Source: G965233625 sp965233625
Lineage (GTDB): Bacteria; Planctomycetota; Planctomycetia; Pirellulales; Pirellulaceae
Reading direction: 5' to 3'
Length of the DNA stretch: 64,000 bases
Assembly: GCA_965233625.1 (NCBI GenBank)
Contig: OZ247499.1
Location: forward strand, 6,386,001 to 6,450,000
The notes beneath the pieces are model-generated. The model worked only from the letters and a program-made list of their open reading frames with translations, was not told where the DNA came from and did no database searches. Below, piece by piece: positions 1 through 7,661 of this stretch (position 1 is the first letter of the stretch; each line of letters opens with the position of its first letter). Position numbers and translations under genes: made by a program.

Positions 1-1755
1 CTTTCGCCCAAACACGTCAAGCAGCTTTTTGAACGCTACGAGCACATCGCGCAGATGCGTCTACGGCGCGACGCCCGCAATGACGAACTCGCCCAGCGGC
101 AGCGCGAACTGCAAACCGTCACCGGCCGCATCGGCCAGTTGATGCACGACGTTGGCGTGAAGCCGCTGACCGATGATCCGCACGCGCAACTGAAGCAGTT
201 GACCGACGCTCAGGCGGATCAGCAGCAGCACATCAACCGTCGCGATCATTTCAAAAAACAGCTGCGTGGCTTACGCCGCGACCTGCACCGCTATTCGCGC
301 AGTATTGAATCGCTCGAAATCCGCCGCAATGCGATGCTGGCTGAAGTCGGCGCCGAGAATGAAGAAGCTTATGAACAGATTGCCAAGATGCATGGCAAGG
401 TTCATAAACTGGCCGTCTCCCGCGACCGCTTGAGCGCAGAAATTACCGAACGGCTTGGCTCCACGGTGGAAGAAGATGAAGTCGCCAACGTGTTCGAAGG
501 TTCGGGCGCCCGCCATCTGGAACGCCGCTGGACCGAACTGATGGGCCAGCTGGAAGACACGCAGGGCCAGCTTGCCACGCTGCACGAACGCCGTGGCGAA
601 TACACTGCCGAGATGAAGATGCTGGTCGGCGACCGGCAACTCGCGCAGGCGAAGCTGGAACTCGGCTGCGTCGAACAGCAGCTCGAACGCGCCGTTGCCG
701 ACTGGCAGGTGCTGGCCGCGACCGGCGTGGTGATGGAATCGATCCGTGAAATCTACGAGAAAGAACGCCAGCCCGAAACGCTCGGCGCCGCCACGCAGCA
801 TCTCAACCAGCTAACCGGCGGTAAATACAAACGCATCTGGACCCCGCTCGGTGAGAACGCGCTGCGCGTGGACGATGAACACGGCCGCGCCTTGCCGCTG
901 GAAGTCCTCAGCCAGGGCACCCGCGAGGCGGTATTCCTCAGCATCCGCCTGGCGCTGGTTTCCGCCTACGCACGCCGCGGCGCCGTGCTGCCCGTGGTGC
1001 TGGATGATGTGCTGGTGAACCTCGATACCGACCGTGCACGCCTGGCAGGCAAGATGCTGAAGGACTTTGCCAACAAAGGCCATCAACTGCTGCTGTTCAC
1101 CTGTCACGAACACATCAAGGAAATGTTCGAGTCCATCAGCGTCGAAGTGCGGACTCTGCCTTCACGCGGCGAGTCTGGGGTCATCACCGCGCCGGTTCTG
1201 TCTTCGAAGAAGAAAAAGAAAAAGAAGAAAGAGGTCGAACCCGTTGTCGAAACAACCGTCGACGCGTCAGCGGGTGATCCTTCATTGGAACTTGAGCCCG
1301 TGATCGAGCTTCCCATCATCGCGGCTGATCCGCAGCCGGCGAGCGAAGATGACGTCAACCTGGCGCTGGAGCTGGCTGCCGAACCTATTGAATACGAACC
1401 GCTGGTGATTCACGAGCCAGAACCAGAGCCGGAACCAGAGCCTGAGCCTGTTTACGACGACTCTGAATACAGCCTCGCGCCGCCGGAGCCCGTTGAAGAA
1501 GTCGAAGAATTGAACCTGGTGGATGAAGTTCCCGAACCTGAACCAGAGCCGTATATCGAACCTGAACCAGAGCCGGAGCCAGAACCTGTCCGTCCACCAG
1601 AACCGCTTGAAATCGACTGGCACGAATACGTGGACCCGCTGCAAGCTGCTGAGGAACCTGGCCCGCGGGTCTTCGAGCAGTTCACTCCGGTCACGGTCGA
1701 ACCGGCCGCCAGCAGCGCCGACAGCATGTGGTGGGATGCCCGCCGCCGCGGTTGA
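1..1755 (+). CDS. SMC/Rad50-like ATPase, C-terminal part (5' end outside window)
   Basis: The frame is open from the first base, so 584 residues are visible and the N-terminal P-loop half is missing. Residues 1-250 are rich in E, K, Q, R and L in a coiled-coil pattern. The ABC-type signature LSQGTREAVFLSIRLAL lies at about 303-319, and a Walker B/D-loop VVLDDVLVNLD at about 332-342, followed by LLLFTCHEH (a likely switch histidine). This is the C-terminal head of the SMC/Rad50/YhaN type, known in DNA-repair and chromosome-organising ATPases. After the head there is a run of eight lysines, then about 170 acidic residues with repeated Glu-Pro pairs (window bases 1420-1600). The tail is not part of the family core and may be a flexible or protein-binding extension. 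The exact family is unresolved because the N-terminus is not visible. Confidence 0.8.
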   Translation, partial: LSPKHVKQLFERYEHIAQMRLRRDARNDELAQRQRELQTVTGRIGQLMHDVGVKPLTDDPHAQLKQLTDAQADQQQHINRRDHFKKQLRGLRRDLHRYSRSIESLEIRRNAMLAEVGAENEEAYEQIAKMHGKVHKLAVSRDRLSAEITERLGSTVEEDEVANVFEGSGARHLERRWTELMGQLEDTQGQLATLHERRGEYTAEMKMLVGDRQLAQAKLELGCVEQQLERAVADWQVLAATGVVMESIREIYEKERQPETLGAATQHLNQLTGGKYKRIWTPLGENALRVDDEHGRALPLEVLSQGTREAVFLSIRLALVSAYARRGAVLPVVLDDVLVNLDTDRARLAGKMLKDFANKGHQLLLFTCHEHIKEMFESISVEVRTLPSRGESGVITAPVLSSKKKKKKKKEVEPVVETTVDASAGDPSLELEPVIELPIIAADPQPASEDDVNLALELAAEPIEYEPLVIHEPEPEPEPEPEPVYDDSEYSLAPPEPVEEVEELNLVDEVPEPEPEPYIEPEPEPEPEPVRPPEPLEIDWHEYVDPLQAAEEPGPRVFEQFTPVTVEPAASSADSMWWDARRRG

Positions 1756-1894
1756 TTTTCTGCTATGGCCACGGGGTGAAAAAACGCGTAATCTTCCCCC
1801 GCTTTAACGAGCCGGCGCTTCCGCGCTGTTCACCAACGAAACATCCTGCCACAACCGGCGGGAAATCAGGATTCATTGCCAAAGGGTTTGAACG

Positions 1895-2512
1895 ATGCAG
1901 CGTCTGATTGTTACAGGTCTGGTGTTGTCGGCCATCGGGTTTGCAGGTTGCGATAAACCAGCCGCCCCGGTTGCTACGGCGCCCACAAATTCGGGTGTGG
2001 CGATTATCGATCTCGACGAAGTCGCGGCACGGCTGGGCCAGGACGTGAAGATGGCCGAGGAGATAAAAGCCCGCGAGAACATGCTGAACAAGCAGCTGAT
2101 GGCGCTGGAGAAATCGCTGCAACAGCAGGTAGACGCCAAGCAGCAGGAAATTGGCAAAGACGCCACCGACGAACAGAAAAAACAGTTGATCCAGATGGCG
2201 CAGCAGGCGAACGTGCAGATGCAGAACGCCCGCGTCAAAGTCACTAAAGAACTGACCCAGCATCGCAGCGATGTGATCAACCGCTTTCGCGCCTCGACAA
2301 AGCCGCACGCGGAGAAAGCAGCGCGTGAAAAAGGCATGGGCATTGTGGTCACACGCAATGAGAACGTGATCTTCACGCACCTGCCCAACGTAGAAATTAC
2401 CGACGATGTGGTCGCCCAGATGTCGGCAGCCACTCCATCCGCCAGCAGCGCCACAACCTCCACACCTGCTGCAACACAGGCCCAGGCGCCTAGCGAAACG
2501 GAAAAACGCTAG
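1895..2512 (+). CDS. Skp/OmpH-like lipoprotein
   Basis: A 205-residue protein with an N-terminal hydrophobic signal and lipobox FAGC (Cys19), so probably lipid-anchored. After a short Pro/Ala/Thr linker, VAIIDLDEVAARLG matches the start of the OmpH/Skp chaperone domain. It continues as a long Gln/Lys-rich helix (about 60-125) and ends in a strand-forming segment. Skp-type proteins bind unfolded outer-membrane proteins in the periplasm; known Skp is soluble, so a lipid-anchored form would be a variant. The last 35 residues are a Ser/Thr/Ala-rich tail. It stands alone between an ATPase on the same strand and a convergent acetyltransferase. The family call rests on the domain pattern, not on a search. 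Confidence 0.7.
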   Translation: MQRLIVTGLVLSAIGFAGCDKPAAPVATAPTNSGVAIIDLDEVAARLGQDVKMAEEIKARENMLNKQLMALEKSLQQQVDAKQQEIGKDATDEQKKQLIQMAQQANVQMQNARVKVTKELTQHRSDVINRFRASTKPHAEKAAREKGMGIVVTRNENVIFTHLPNVEITDDVVAQMSAATPSASSATTSTPAATQAQAPSETEKR

Positions 2513-2523
2513 GCAAAGCGTTT
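2504..2523. terminator. Possible weak bidirectional terminator
   Basis: AAACGCT and AGCGTTT form a 7-bp stem with a 6-base loop. It overlaps the stop codon of the Skp-like gene and lies just before the end of the convergent GNAT gene. On the minus strand the right arm runs into a short T run (TTTTTCC). There is no clear T run on the plus strand, so the call is tentative. Confidence 0.35.
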
Positions 2524-2533
2524 CGTCTTCGCG

Positions 2534-2950
2534 TTACATATCGATCGCGAAAACGTGTAGATCATCGCGGCGGCGCCAACCGGCATGCAACCAGTATTCC
2601 GCCGCCGCCTGGTTCTCGACATACACGTGCACACTGCAGCGCCCGATCCCCAGCGCAGCAAGACGCGTCAGAGCGTATTCAACCAGCATGCGGGCGACGC
2701 CTTCTCCACGCGCACGCGGCGCAACTCCTAAATGCGCCAGGTAGCCGCGGCGCCCATCATGCCCTGCCAGCACCGCGCCGACAACGGCGCCATCTTCGGC
2801 AACTGCCACGGGACTTAGCCCCGGATTCCGCTGCAGATAGGCCGCGATTTCTTCACGCGATTCCACTTCGCCCAGCCCCTCACACTGCCGCCACATGGCG
2901 CACACATCGTCATAATGGTCAATGGTCATACTCTGGACGGTGAATTTCAT
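2534..2950 (-). CDS. GNAT-family N-acetyltransferase
   Basis: A 138-residue protein with the GNAT fold order. The acetyl-CoA loop is VAPRARGEGVARMLVE (R-x-x-G-x-G/A type, about residues 76-91), followed by a C-terminal ENQAAAEYWLHAGW segment typical of motif B. GNAT enzymes transfer an acetyl group from acetyl-CoA to an amine; the substrate cannot be read from sequence. The RBS is weak. A second ATG seven codons in (2929) is an alternative start. It is convergent with the lipoprotein gene and not in an evident operon. Confidence 0.8.
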   Translation of the reverse strand: MKFTVQSMTIDHYDDVCAMWRQCEGLGEVESREEIAAYLQRNPGLSPVAVAEDGAVVGAVLAGHDGRRGYLAHLGVAPRARGEGVARMLVEYALTRLAALGIGRCSVHVYVENQAAAEYWLHAGWRRRDDLHVFAIDM

Positions 2951-2994
2951 GGGCGTTTGTTCTCAGTTCGCCGGTCAGGGCTGACTGTTTGGTG

Positions 2995-3036
2995 TGGATA
3001 CCGTTTCATCGTCAGGCAGGCGCCAGACCTACGGCT
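2995..3036. repeat. Single arm of the 5716-5790 inverted-repeat element
   Basis: These 42 bases match the reverse complement of the left arm and flank of the element at 5716-5790 with only two mismatches (positions 2999 and 3025). The match includes the loop-side sequence CCGTTTCATCG. The palindromic core CAGGCAGGCGCC is present, but no second arm is nearby. It lies in the gap between a divergent GNAT gene and an oxidoreductase gene. Confidence 0.75.
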
Positions 3037-3148
3037 TTGACGTGATCGACGTGACAGTTATCGAGGGTTTCACGGTGTCAACATGACGAACACGGGTGAC
3101 CACAATGGTATGATGGCGCCTTCAACAAAAGGTTCACATCCATGAGGA

Positions 3149-4135
3149 ATGCCAGTGGCTATCAAATACGCGCAGATCGGAACCGGGCACGCGCATGCGA
3201 ATAAGATGGCAGTTTACCGTAACAGCGCTGACTACGAAGTCGTAGGTATCGCTGAACCAGACGCCCGGCTTCGCGCGGCTGCACAAAAGTCTTCACTCTA
3301 CAAAGATCTGAAGTGGTTCACGCCGCAGCAACTACTGGCGATACCGGGCCTGCAAGTTGTCGGGGTCGAAACGCGTGTCGAAGACCTGCTGAAGTACGCG
3401 GAAATGTGTATCGAGGCAGGCATGCATATCCACCTGGATAAACCGGCGGGGCAGTCGCTGCCCAAATTCAAACAATTGCTTGATGAGGCGGCGAAGAAGC
3501 ATCTGGCGGTGCAGCTTGGTTATATGTACCGCTACAACCCGGCGGTGCTGATGCTTCGCGACTGGTTGAAGCAAGGCTGGCTGGGCAGACCGTTTGAAGT
3601 GCATACGGTCATGAGCAAAAAGGTGAACACCGCCACCCGGCAGCAACTCTCGCAGTTCAGCGGCGGGTCCATGTTTGAACTGGGTTGTCACCTGATTGAC
3701 CTGGTCGTCGGTGTGCTGGGCGCCCCGGAGAAGGTGCACGCATTCCCGCGTCATTCGTCGCAGGAAAAAGATACGCTGCAAGACAATATGCTGGCCGTGT
3801 TTGAATATCCGCACGCCACCGCCACGATCCGTAGCAGCGTGAACGAAGTGGAAGGCTTCGCCCGGCGGCACTTTACGCTGGTGGGCGACGAAGGCACGTT
3901 CCACATTCAGCCGCTGGATAACCCCAGCGCAAACGCCGCGCTTTCGCAACCACGCGGCAAGTACCGCAAGGGCTACCAGAAGATCACCTATCCTAAGTTC
4001 CCGCGTTACGTGGCCGATGCTGCCGCACTGGCCCGCATCGTCCGTCATGAAGAAGACCCGGTGTACAGCTACGATCATGACTATGCGGTGCAGAAGGCTA
4101 TCTTGCAGGCCAGCGCGATGCCGTGGCAGGAATAA
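3149..4135 (+). CDS. Gfo/Idh/MocA-family oxidoreductase
   Basis: A 328-residue NAD(P)-dependent dehydrogenase. The N-terminal Rossmann segment IKYAQIGTGHAHANKMAVY carries the glycine motif. HLDKPAGQS (about 95-103) corresponds to the E/D-K-P motif of this family, with Lys as the usual catalytic residue. GYMYRYNPA and the C-terminal alpha/beta domain with GCHLIDLVVGVLG (a metal/substrate histidine motif in relatives) follow. Members act on sugars or inositol-like substrates; this substrate is unknown. The start is uncertain. AGGA (3145-3148) directly abuts the ATG at 3149 but is six bases before an in-frame GTG at 3155, which has better RBS spacing. It appears to be a single-gene unit. Confidence 0.88.
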   Translation: MPVAIKYAQIGTGHAHANKMAVYRNSADYEVVGIAEPDARLRAAAQKSSLYKDLKWFTPQQLLAIPGLQVVGVETRVEDLLKYAEMCIEAGMHIHLDKPAGQSLPKFKQLLDEAAKKHLAVQLGYMYRYNPAVLMLRDWLKQGWLGRPFEVHTVMSKKVNTATRQQLSQFSGGSMFELGCHLIDLVVGVLGAPEKVHAFPRHSSQEKDTLQDNMLAVFEYPHATATIRSSVNEVEGFARRHFTLVGDEGTFHIQPLDNPSANAALSQPRGKYRKGYQKITYPKFPRYVADAAALARIVRHEEDPVYSYDHDYAVQKAILQASAMPWQE

Positions 4136-4226
4136 CGGGAGGTTGGTGGTGAAAGTGAACCTTTTTAGCGTGCCCTTCACACTACTGTTGTAAGGGGTCC
4201 GAGCCGCAACACACGAAAGAATCGCG

Positions 4227-4694
4227 ATGACTCAGAAGGGCCAGATACAACTAGGCGGCTGCATCTTCCCCGTCCATAAAGCGACTTTCCGGTTCTTGTC
4301 GGATGGCGGCTATGCCGAGACGGACGATGCGCCTGGATGGGACTTTCAGATTAAGGCTTCCGCTCCAATCGAAGGTGAGGACGAAGAGGTTAAGTCACTG
4401 CTCTGGGACGGCGTGCGATTTTACTCGGAGGGAGATCCGATTCCCCTTAAGGACGCGGACGACCTCGTAGGTGTCAACCTCAACTTGAAAGACTCCTTCG
4501 ACCCTTTGACAGGCGAAGTCTATTTCACGCTTTATACTGGCGAGCACCAGGATGTAAGCGATCTGAATATGACTTTTCTGAGACGTGAGGGCGCGAACTA
4601 CTTAATTAAAGTTGAAGCGCTTGTCCACAATGTATTCGAAGATCCTATGCTCTTTCAAATTGACACATGGATCGAAAAACTTCCTAGCCAGTAA
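4227..4694 (+). CDS. Hypothetical protein, no family recognised
   Basis: A 155-residue soluble protein with no signal peptide or membrane segment. It is acidic and rich in alternating hydrophobic/polar stretches (DLVGVNLNLKDSFD, GEVYFTLYTGEH, NYLIKVEALVHNVF), which suggests a mostly beta fold. I recognise no catalytic motif. It sits between an oxidoreductase and an ABC ATPase on the same strand with gaps of 91 and 77 bases. A purine-rich GAAAGAA lies upstream of the ATG. Codon usage looks slightly less GC-rich than its neighbours. The frame is uninterrupted and clearly codon-like, so it is probably real. Confidence 0.6.
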   Translation: MTQKGQIQLGGCIFPVHKATFRFLSDGGYAETDDAPGWDFQIKASAPIEGEDEEVKSLLWDGVRFYSEGDPIPLKDADDLVGVNLNLKDSFDPLTGEVYFTLYTGEHQDVSDLNMTFLRREGANYLIKVEALVHNVFEDPMLFQIDTWIEKLPSQ

Positions 4695-4771
4695 CGACGC
4701 CTATACGCGGCAAATTACGATTGCGATAATAAGCTGGCTTACCGACAGACTTCTCCCTTGAAACTGGCTCC

Positions 4772-5698
4772 ATGATTGAACTGATTGACTTCGGCAAAGA
4801 CTACGGCGACTTCACAGCCGTTGAGCGGTTGAATCTGAAGATCGGCGAAGGCGACATGTTCGGCTTCATCGGTCCCAATGGCGCCGGCAAAAGCACCAGC
4901 ATCCGCTTCCTGGCGACACTCCTCAAAGCCAGCCGTGGCGAGGGCATCGTCAACGGATACAGCGTGACGCAGGACCCGATGAACGTCCGCCGCAGCGTCG
5001 GCTACATGCCTGATAGTTTTGGCGTTTACGACGGCATGAAGGTGTGGGAGTTTCTCGATTTCTTCGCGGTCGCCTATGGCATCGGCCGCAGCAAGCGGAA
5101 ACGCGTCATCACGGATGTGCTGGATCTGCTGGACCTGGGCTTCAAACGCGATGACTTCGTCAACGGCCTATCACGCGGTATGAAGCAGCGGCTATGTCTG
5201 GCCAAAACCCTCGTCCACGACCCGCCCGTGCTGATCCTGGACGAGCCCGCCTCCGGCCTCGATCCACGTGCCCGGGTCGAAGTCAAAGCGCTGCTCAAAG
5301 AACTGCGGCGGATGGGCAAGACGATTCTCATCTCCAGCCACATCCTGACGGAACTGGCCGACTGCTGCACATCAATTGGCATCATCGAACGTGGCCAACT
5401 TCTCATGCACGGCCCCATCGACGACGTCTACCGCCGCATCCGCGGCAACCGCATTATTGAAGTGAAATTCGTCAAAGGCATGGACGTCGGTCTTTCCGTC
5501 ATCCGCAGTTCACCCCATCTGCGCGACGTGCAGGTCGACAACAGCAAAGCCACGCTGGAGCTGGAATGCAATGACGAGGATGTGTCACAGCTATTAAAAA
5601 CGCTGATCGAACAGGGCGTCGGCATGAGCAGCTTCGGCGAAAAAGAACCCACGCTGGAAGACGTGTTTATGCTGGTGACGAAAGGCCTGGTGACATAA
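4772..5698 (+). CDS. ABC transporter ATP-binding protein (orphan)
   Basis: A 308-residue nucleotide-binding subunit. Walker A is GPNGAGKS (about 34-41), the ABC signature LSRGMKQRL (about 135-143), Walker B VLILDEPASGLDPRA (about 155-169) and the switch His is in ISSHILTELAD. The C-terminal 80 residues resemble the extra domain of ABC-2/export-type ATPases (CcmA, NatA, DrrA class). These proteins normally pair with a membrane permease, but none is adjacent: the next gene is on the other strand, beyond an inverted repeat. The partner is either encoded elsewhere or lost. Confidence 0.9.
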   Translation: MIELIDFGKDYGDFTAVERLNLKIGEGDMFGFIGPNGAGKSTSIRFLATLLKASRGEGIVNGYSVTQDPMNVRRSVGYMPDSFGVYDGMKVWEFLDFFAVAYGIGRSKRKRVITDVLDLLDLGFKRDDFVNGLSRGMKQRLCLAKTLVHDPPVLILDEPASGLDPRARVEVKALLKELRRMGKTILISSHILTELADCCTSIGIIERGQLLMHGPIDDVYRRIRGNRIIEVKFVKGMDVGLSVIRSSPHLRDVQVDNSKATLELECNDEDVSQLLKTLIEQGVGMSSFGEKEPTLEDVFMLVTKGLVT

Positions 5699-5715
5699 AT
5701 GCGATCGCATTAGAG

Positions 5716-5790
5716 CCGTAGGTCAGGCGCCTGCCTGACGATGAAACGGTTTCCACTTCAACAATCGTCAGGCAGGCGCCTGACCTACGG
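5716..5790. repeat. 27-bp perfect inverted repeat with 21-base loop
   Basis: The left arm 5716-5742 and right arm 5764-5790 are exact reverse complements over 27 bases. Each arm starts or ends with CCGTAGGTCAGGC or its complement. Each arm also holds a smaller palindrome, GTCAGGC-GCCT-GCCTGAC. The loop is 5743-5763. It lies 17 bases after the stop of the ABC ATPase and 39 bases before the end of the convergent TIGR02996-SUKH gene, so it could also act as a strong RNA hairpin for both. Related copies are at 2995-3036 and 38115-38138. This looks like a REP-type dispersed element. Confidence 0.9.
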
Positions 5791-5828
5791 GGTTGACTGG
5801 TAATTCACAGATTCTTGAGCCGCCAGAA

Positions 5829-6680
5829 TCAGAATCGGAAAAACGCTGGTTCGGTGGCAATGGATTTCAGGCAGCTCACCGTATCAAGCGGCCGTCTATT
5901 TCTGACGTTCGAGGCTGAACGCACGTTGCTTATGTCAAAGTAAAGCCCTTCGCTGCCGTCGGACCCTGTGTGCCAGACGGCGCCGCGGAGGTCACCGCTG
6001 AGAATCAGGCAGTAGAAACTCTGAAAGAACTCGCCGATACGCAGATAGCCGGGGCAAACCGCATTCCCTGCGGGCAAACGCGTTGCCAGGCTCTCGACCT
6101 CATCAAGCGACGATTCGCCGCGATCCAAAATCCACTGATCCCCCAGAATCCGCAGGTCACTCCACTGCAACTCACACGGCGATGTTGCGCTATGTAGATA
6201 CGCCGGGTCCTTCTCTAATTCATCAAGAATCCGTTCTGCGCTATAAAGTGTTCCTTTACGTTTACTTTGTGGCTGACCGTTGGCGACCTTCACCAGCCAG
6301 GTGCGAAAACCGACCGGCAGTTCCTGTTGCAATGTCTCTTCCAGCTGTTGAATGACACTGGCGTCAGCTGTGCTTCGTTTGTTCCAGATGGAACGTTTGC
6401 GGGCGGGCAGTTTCTCCACCGCCAGCACGTTGTCCCACTGCCAGCAGGATGGATTCTGACGCAGAAACCATGCGGCCTTGCGTAGGAGATGCGTCTTGCG
6501 TTTGTACTGCCCTGCATCATCAGGCGCCCGCGATAACTGCCATAGCTCCACATGCATACGCACGTATTGCGCGAGCGTTGCGTCGCCATGTTCTTCAACA
6601 TAATCGGCGAAGATGAGTTGCCGGGAGAGGTCTGTCAGATTGTCGGTTACGGCCTGTAACAGTTGACGATGCGTGCTCAT
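5829..6680 (-). CDS. TIGR02996-like domain fused to a SUKH (SMI1/KNR4) domain
   Basis: A 283-residue protein with no signal peptide. Residues 6-45 (LLQAVTDNLTD...LIFADYVEEHGD) fit the short TIGR02996 pattern (L-x-A-x-x-D...L-x-x-A-D-x-L-E-E-x-G-D), a Planctomycete N-terminal domain of unknown role. From about residue 108, IQQLEETLQQELPVGFRTWL and VANGQPQ match the start of a SUKH domain, continuing to about 235 with LRILGDQWILDRGES. SUKH domains are known as immunity proteins against polymorphic toxins, and also as general protein-interaction modules. No toxin gene is adjacent: the neighbours are an ABC ATPase (convergent) and a GT26 enzyme. Function is unknown, and both domain calls were made by eye. 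Confidence 0.65.
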   Translation of the reverse strand: MSTHRQLLQAVTDNLTDLSRQLIFADYVEEHGDATLAQYVRMHVELWQLSRAPDDAGQYKRKTHLLRKAAWFLRQNPSCWQWDNVLAVEKLPARKRSIWNKRSTADASVIQQLEETLQQELPVGFRTWLVKVANGQPQSKRKGTLYSAERILDELEKDPAYLHSATSPCELQWSDLRILGDQWILDRGESSLDEVESLATRLPAGNAVCPGYLRIGEFFQSFYCLILSGDLRGAVWHTGSDGSEGLYFDISNVRSASNVRNRRPLDTVSCLKSIATEPAFFRF

Positions 6681-6716
6681 CCTGACGGCCGTTATCCTGG
6701 CGATTGACCTGCGAGG

Positions 6717-7589
6717 TTAATGTTTAGGGCCGACCATCTTCGGCTCGTGAACCTCGTCTTCTTCTTCGCGAGGCGCCGGCTTCTTGAGGCCTTTTGCAGG
6801 GGCGGTTTCCACCAGCGGTGTGCCGCCGTACCACCATTCACGCCAGAACAGTTGTGGCAGCACCCATGCGTCCCATGCGTACCGTTTTACCAGACGCCCT
6901 GGATCGCTGCACATGCGGTAGAACCACTCGAGGCCCGACTTCTGCATCCACTCTGGAGCTCGCGGAAAGGCGCCGGCAAGGAAGTCGATGGTGGCGCCAA
7001 CGCATAATGCGGCGTTGCAATGCAGGCGGTCGCGATGACGGTGCACCCAGATTTCCTGCTTCGGGGCGCCCAGACCGACCACCAGCACATGCGGCTCTGC
7101 ATCGGCGATCATGGCGAGAATGCGATCGTTCTCGTCTTCGTTGCGTTCAAAGCCCATCGGCGGGCTGTATACGCCCACGATTTCCACGCCGGGATACTTC
7201 GCCTTAATATTCTCAGCCGCCTTGGCGCCGACTCCGTCAGCGGCTCCAAGCAGAAAGACGCGCAACGGGCCGTCCAGCTTTTGCTCTGCGGCGGCGAAGA
7301 TGGCGGGCGTAAGATCAGCGCCGGTGACGCGTTCTGGCAGAGGCTTCTTCAACCAGCGCGAGGCTGTCACCACAGGCTGACCATCGGCCAGCACCAGGCT
7401 GGCGCCGGCGTAGGCGCGCTGCATGTTGGCGTGATGTTGAAACATCACGGCGTGATCCACATTCGGCGTGACAACGTAACGGCAAACGCCGTCGTCTGCT
7501 TCAATCCACGCGTAAACTTCGTCAACCGCGTCACCCATCCGTGCAACGTGGATGTTGATTCCGAACAGGCTGATTTGTTTCAAAGGCAT
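6717..7589 (-). CDS. WecG/TagA/CpsF-family (GT26) glycosyltransferase
   Basis: A 290-residue protein with the GT26 landmarks in order: VTPNVDHAVMFQ (about 41-52), ADGQPVV (68-74), LVVGLGAPKQEIWVHRHRD (about 168-186), VGATIDFLAGAFPRAPEWMQ and GLEWFYRM-x5-GRLVKRY. Known members add N-acetylmannosamine(-uronic acid) or a related sugar to a lipid-linked sugar at the inner membrane, as the second step of a repeat unit. It is the last gene of the minus-strand exopolysaccharide arm, 72 bases after the GT4 gene. The C-terminal 30 residues are charged and variable. Substrate is not known. Confidence 0.88.
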   Translation of the reverse strand: MPLKQISLFGINIHVARMGDAVDEVYAWIEADDGVCRYVVTPNVDHAVMFQHHANMQRAYAGASLVLADGQPVVTASRWLKKPLPERVTGADLTPAIFAAAEQKLDGPLRVFLLGAADGVGAKAAENIKAKYPGVEIVGVYSPPMGFERNEDENDRILAMIADAEPHVLVVGLGAPKQEIWVHRHRDRLHCNAALCVGATIDFLAGAFPRAPEWMQKSGLEWFYRMCSDPGRLVKRYAWDAWVLPQLFWREWWYGGTPLVETAPAKGLKKPAPREEEDEVHEPKMVGPKH

Positions 7590-7661
7590 GGTTACATCTC
7601 AATCTCTAGCGCAAAGCTGGGCATACACCCAAACATAGGTTGCGTTTTGCAGGCCCGCGTT

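Noticed and set aside
1420..1600. Repeated GAACCAGAGCC-type DNA considered as a tandem repeat locus or CRISPR
   Set aside because: Units are in frame with the ATPase gene, encode Glu-Pro, and lack spacer structure.
3332..4180. 282-residue minus-strand frame
   Set aside because: It lies fully opposite the Gfo/Idh/MocA gene, is rich in His and Arg, and has no family features; it is a shadow frame.
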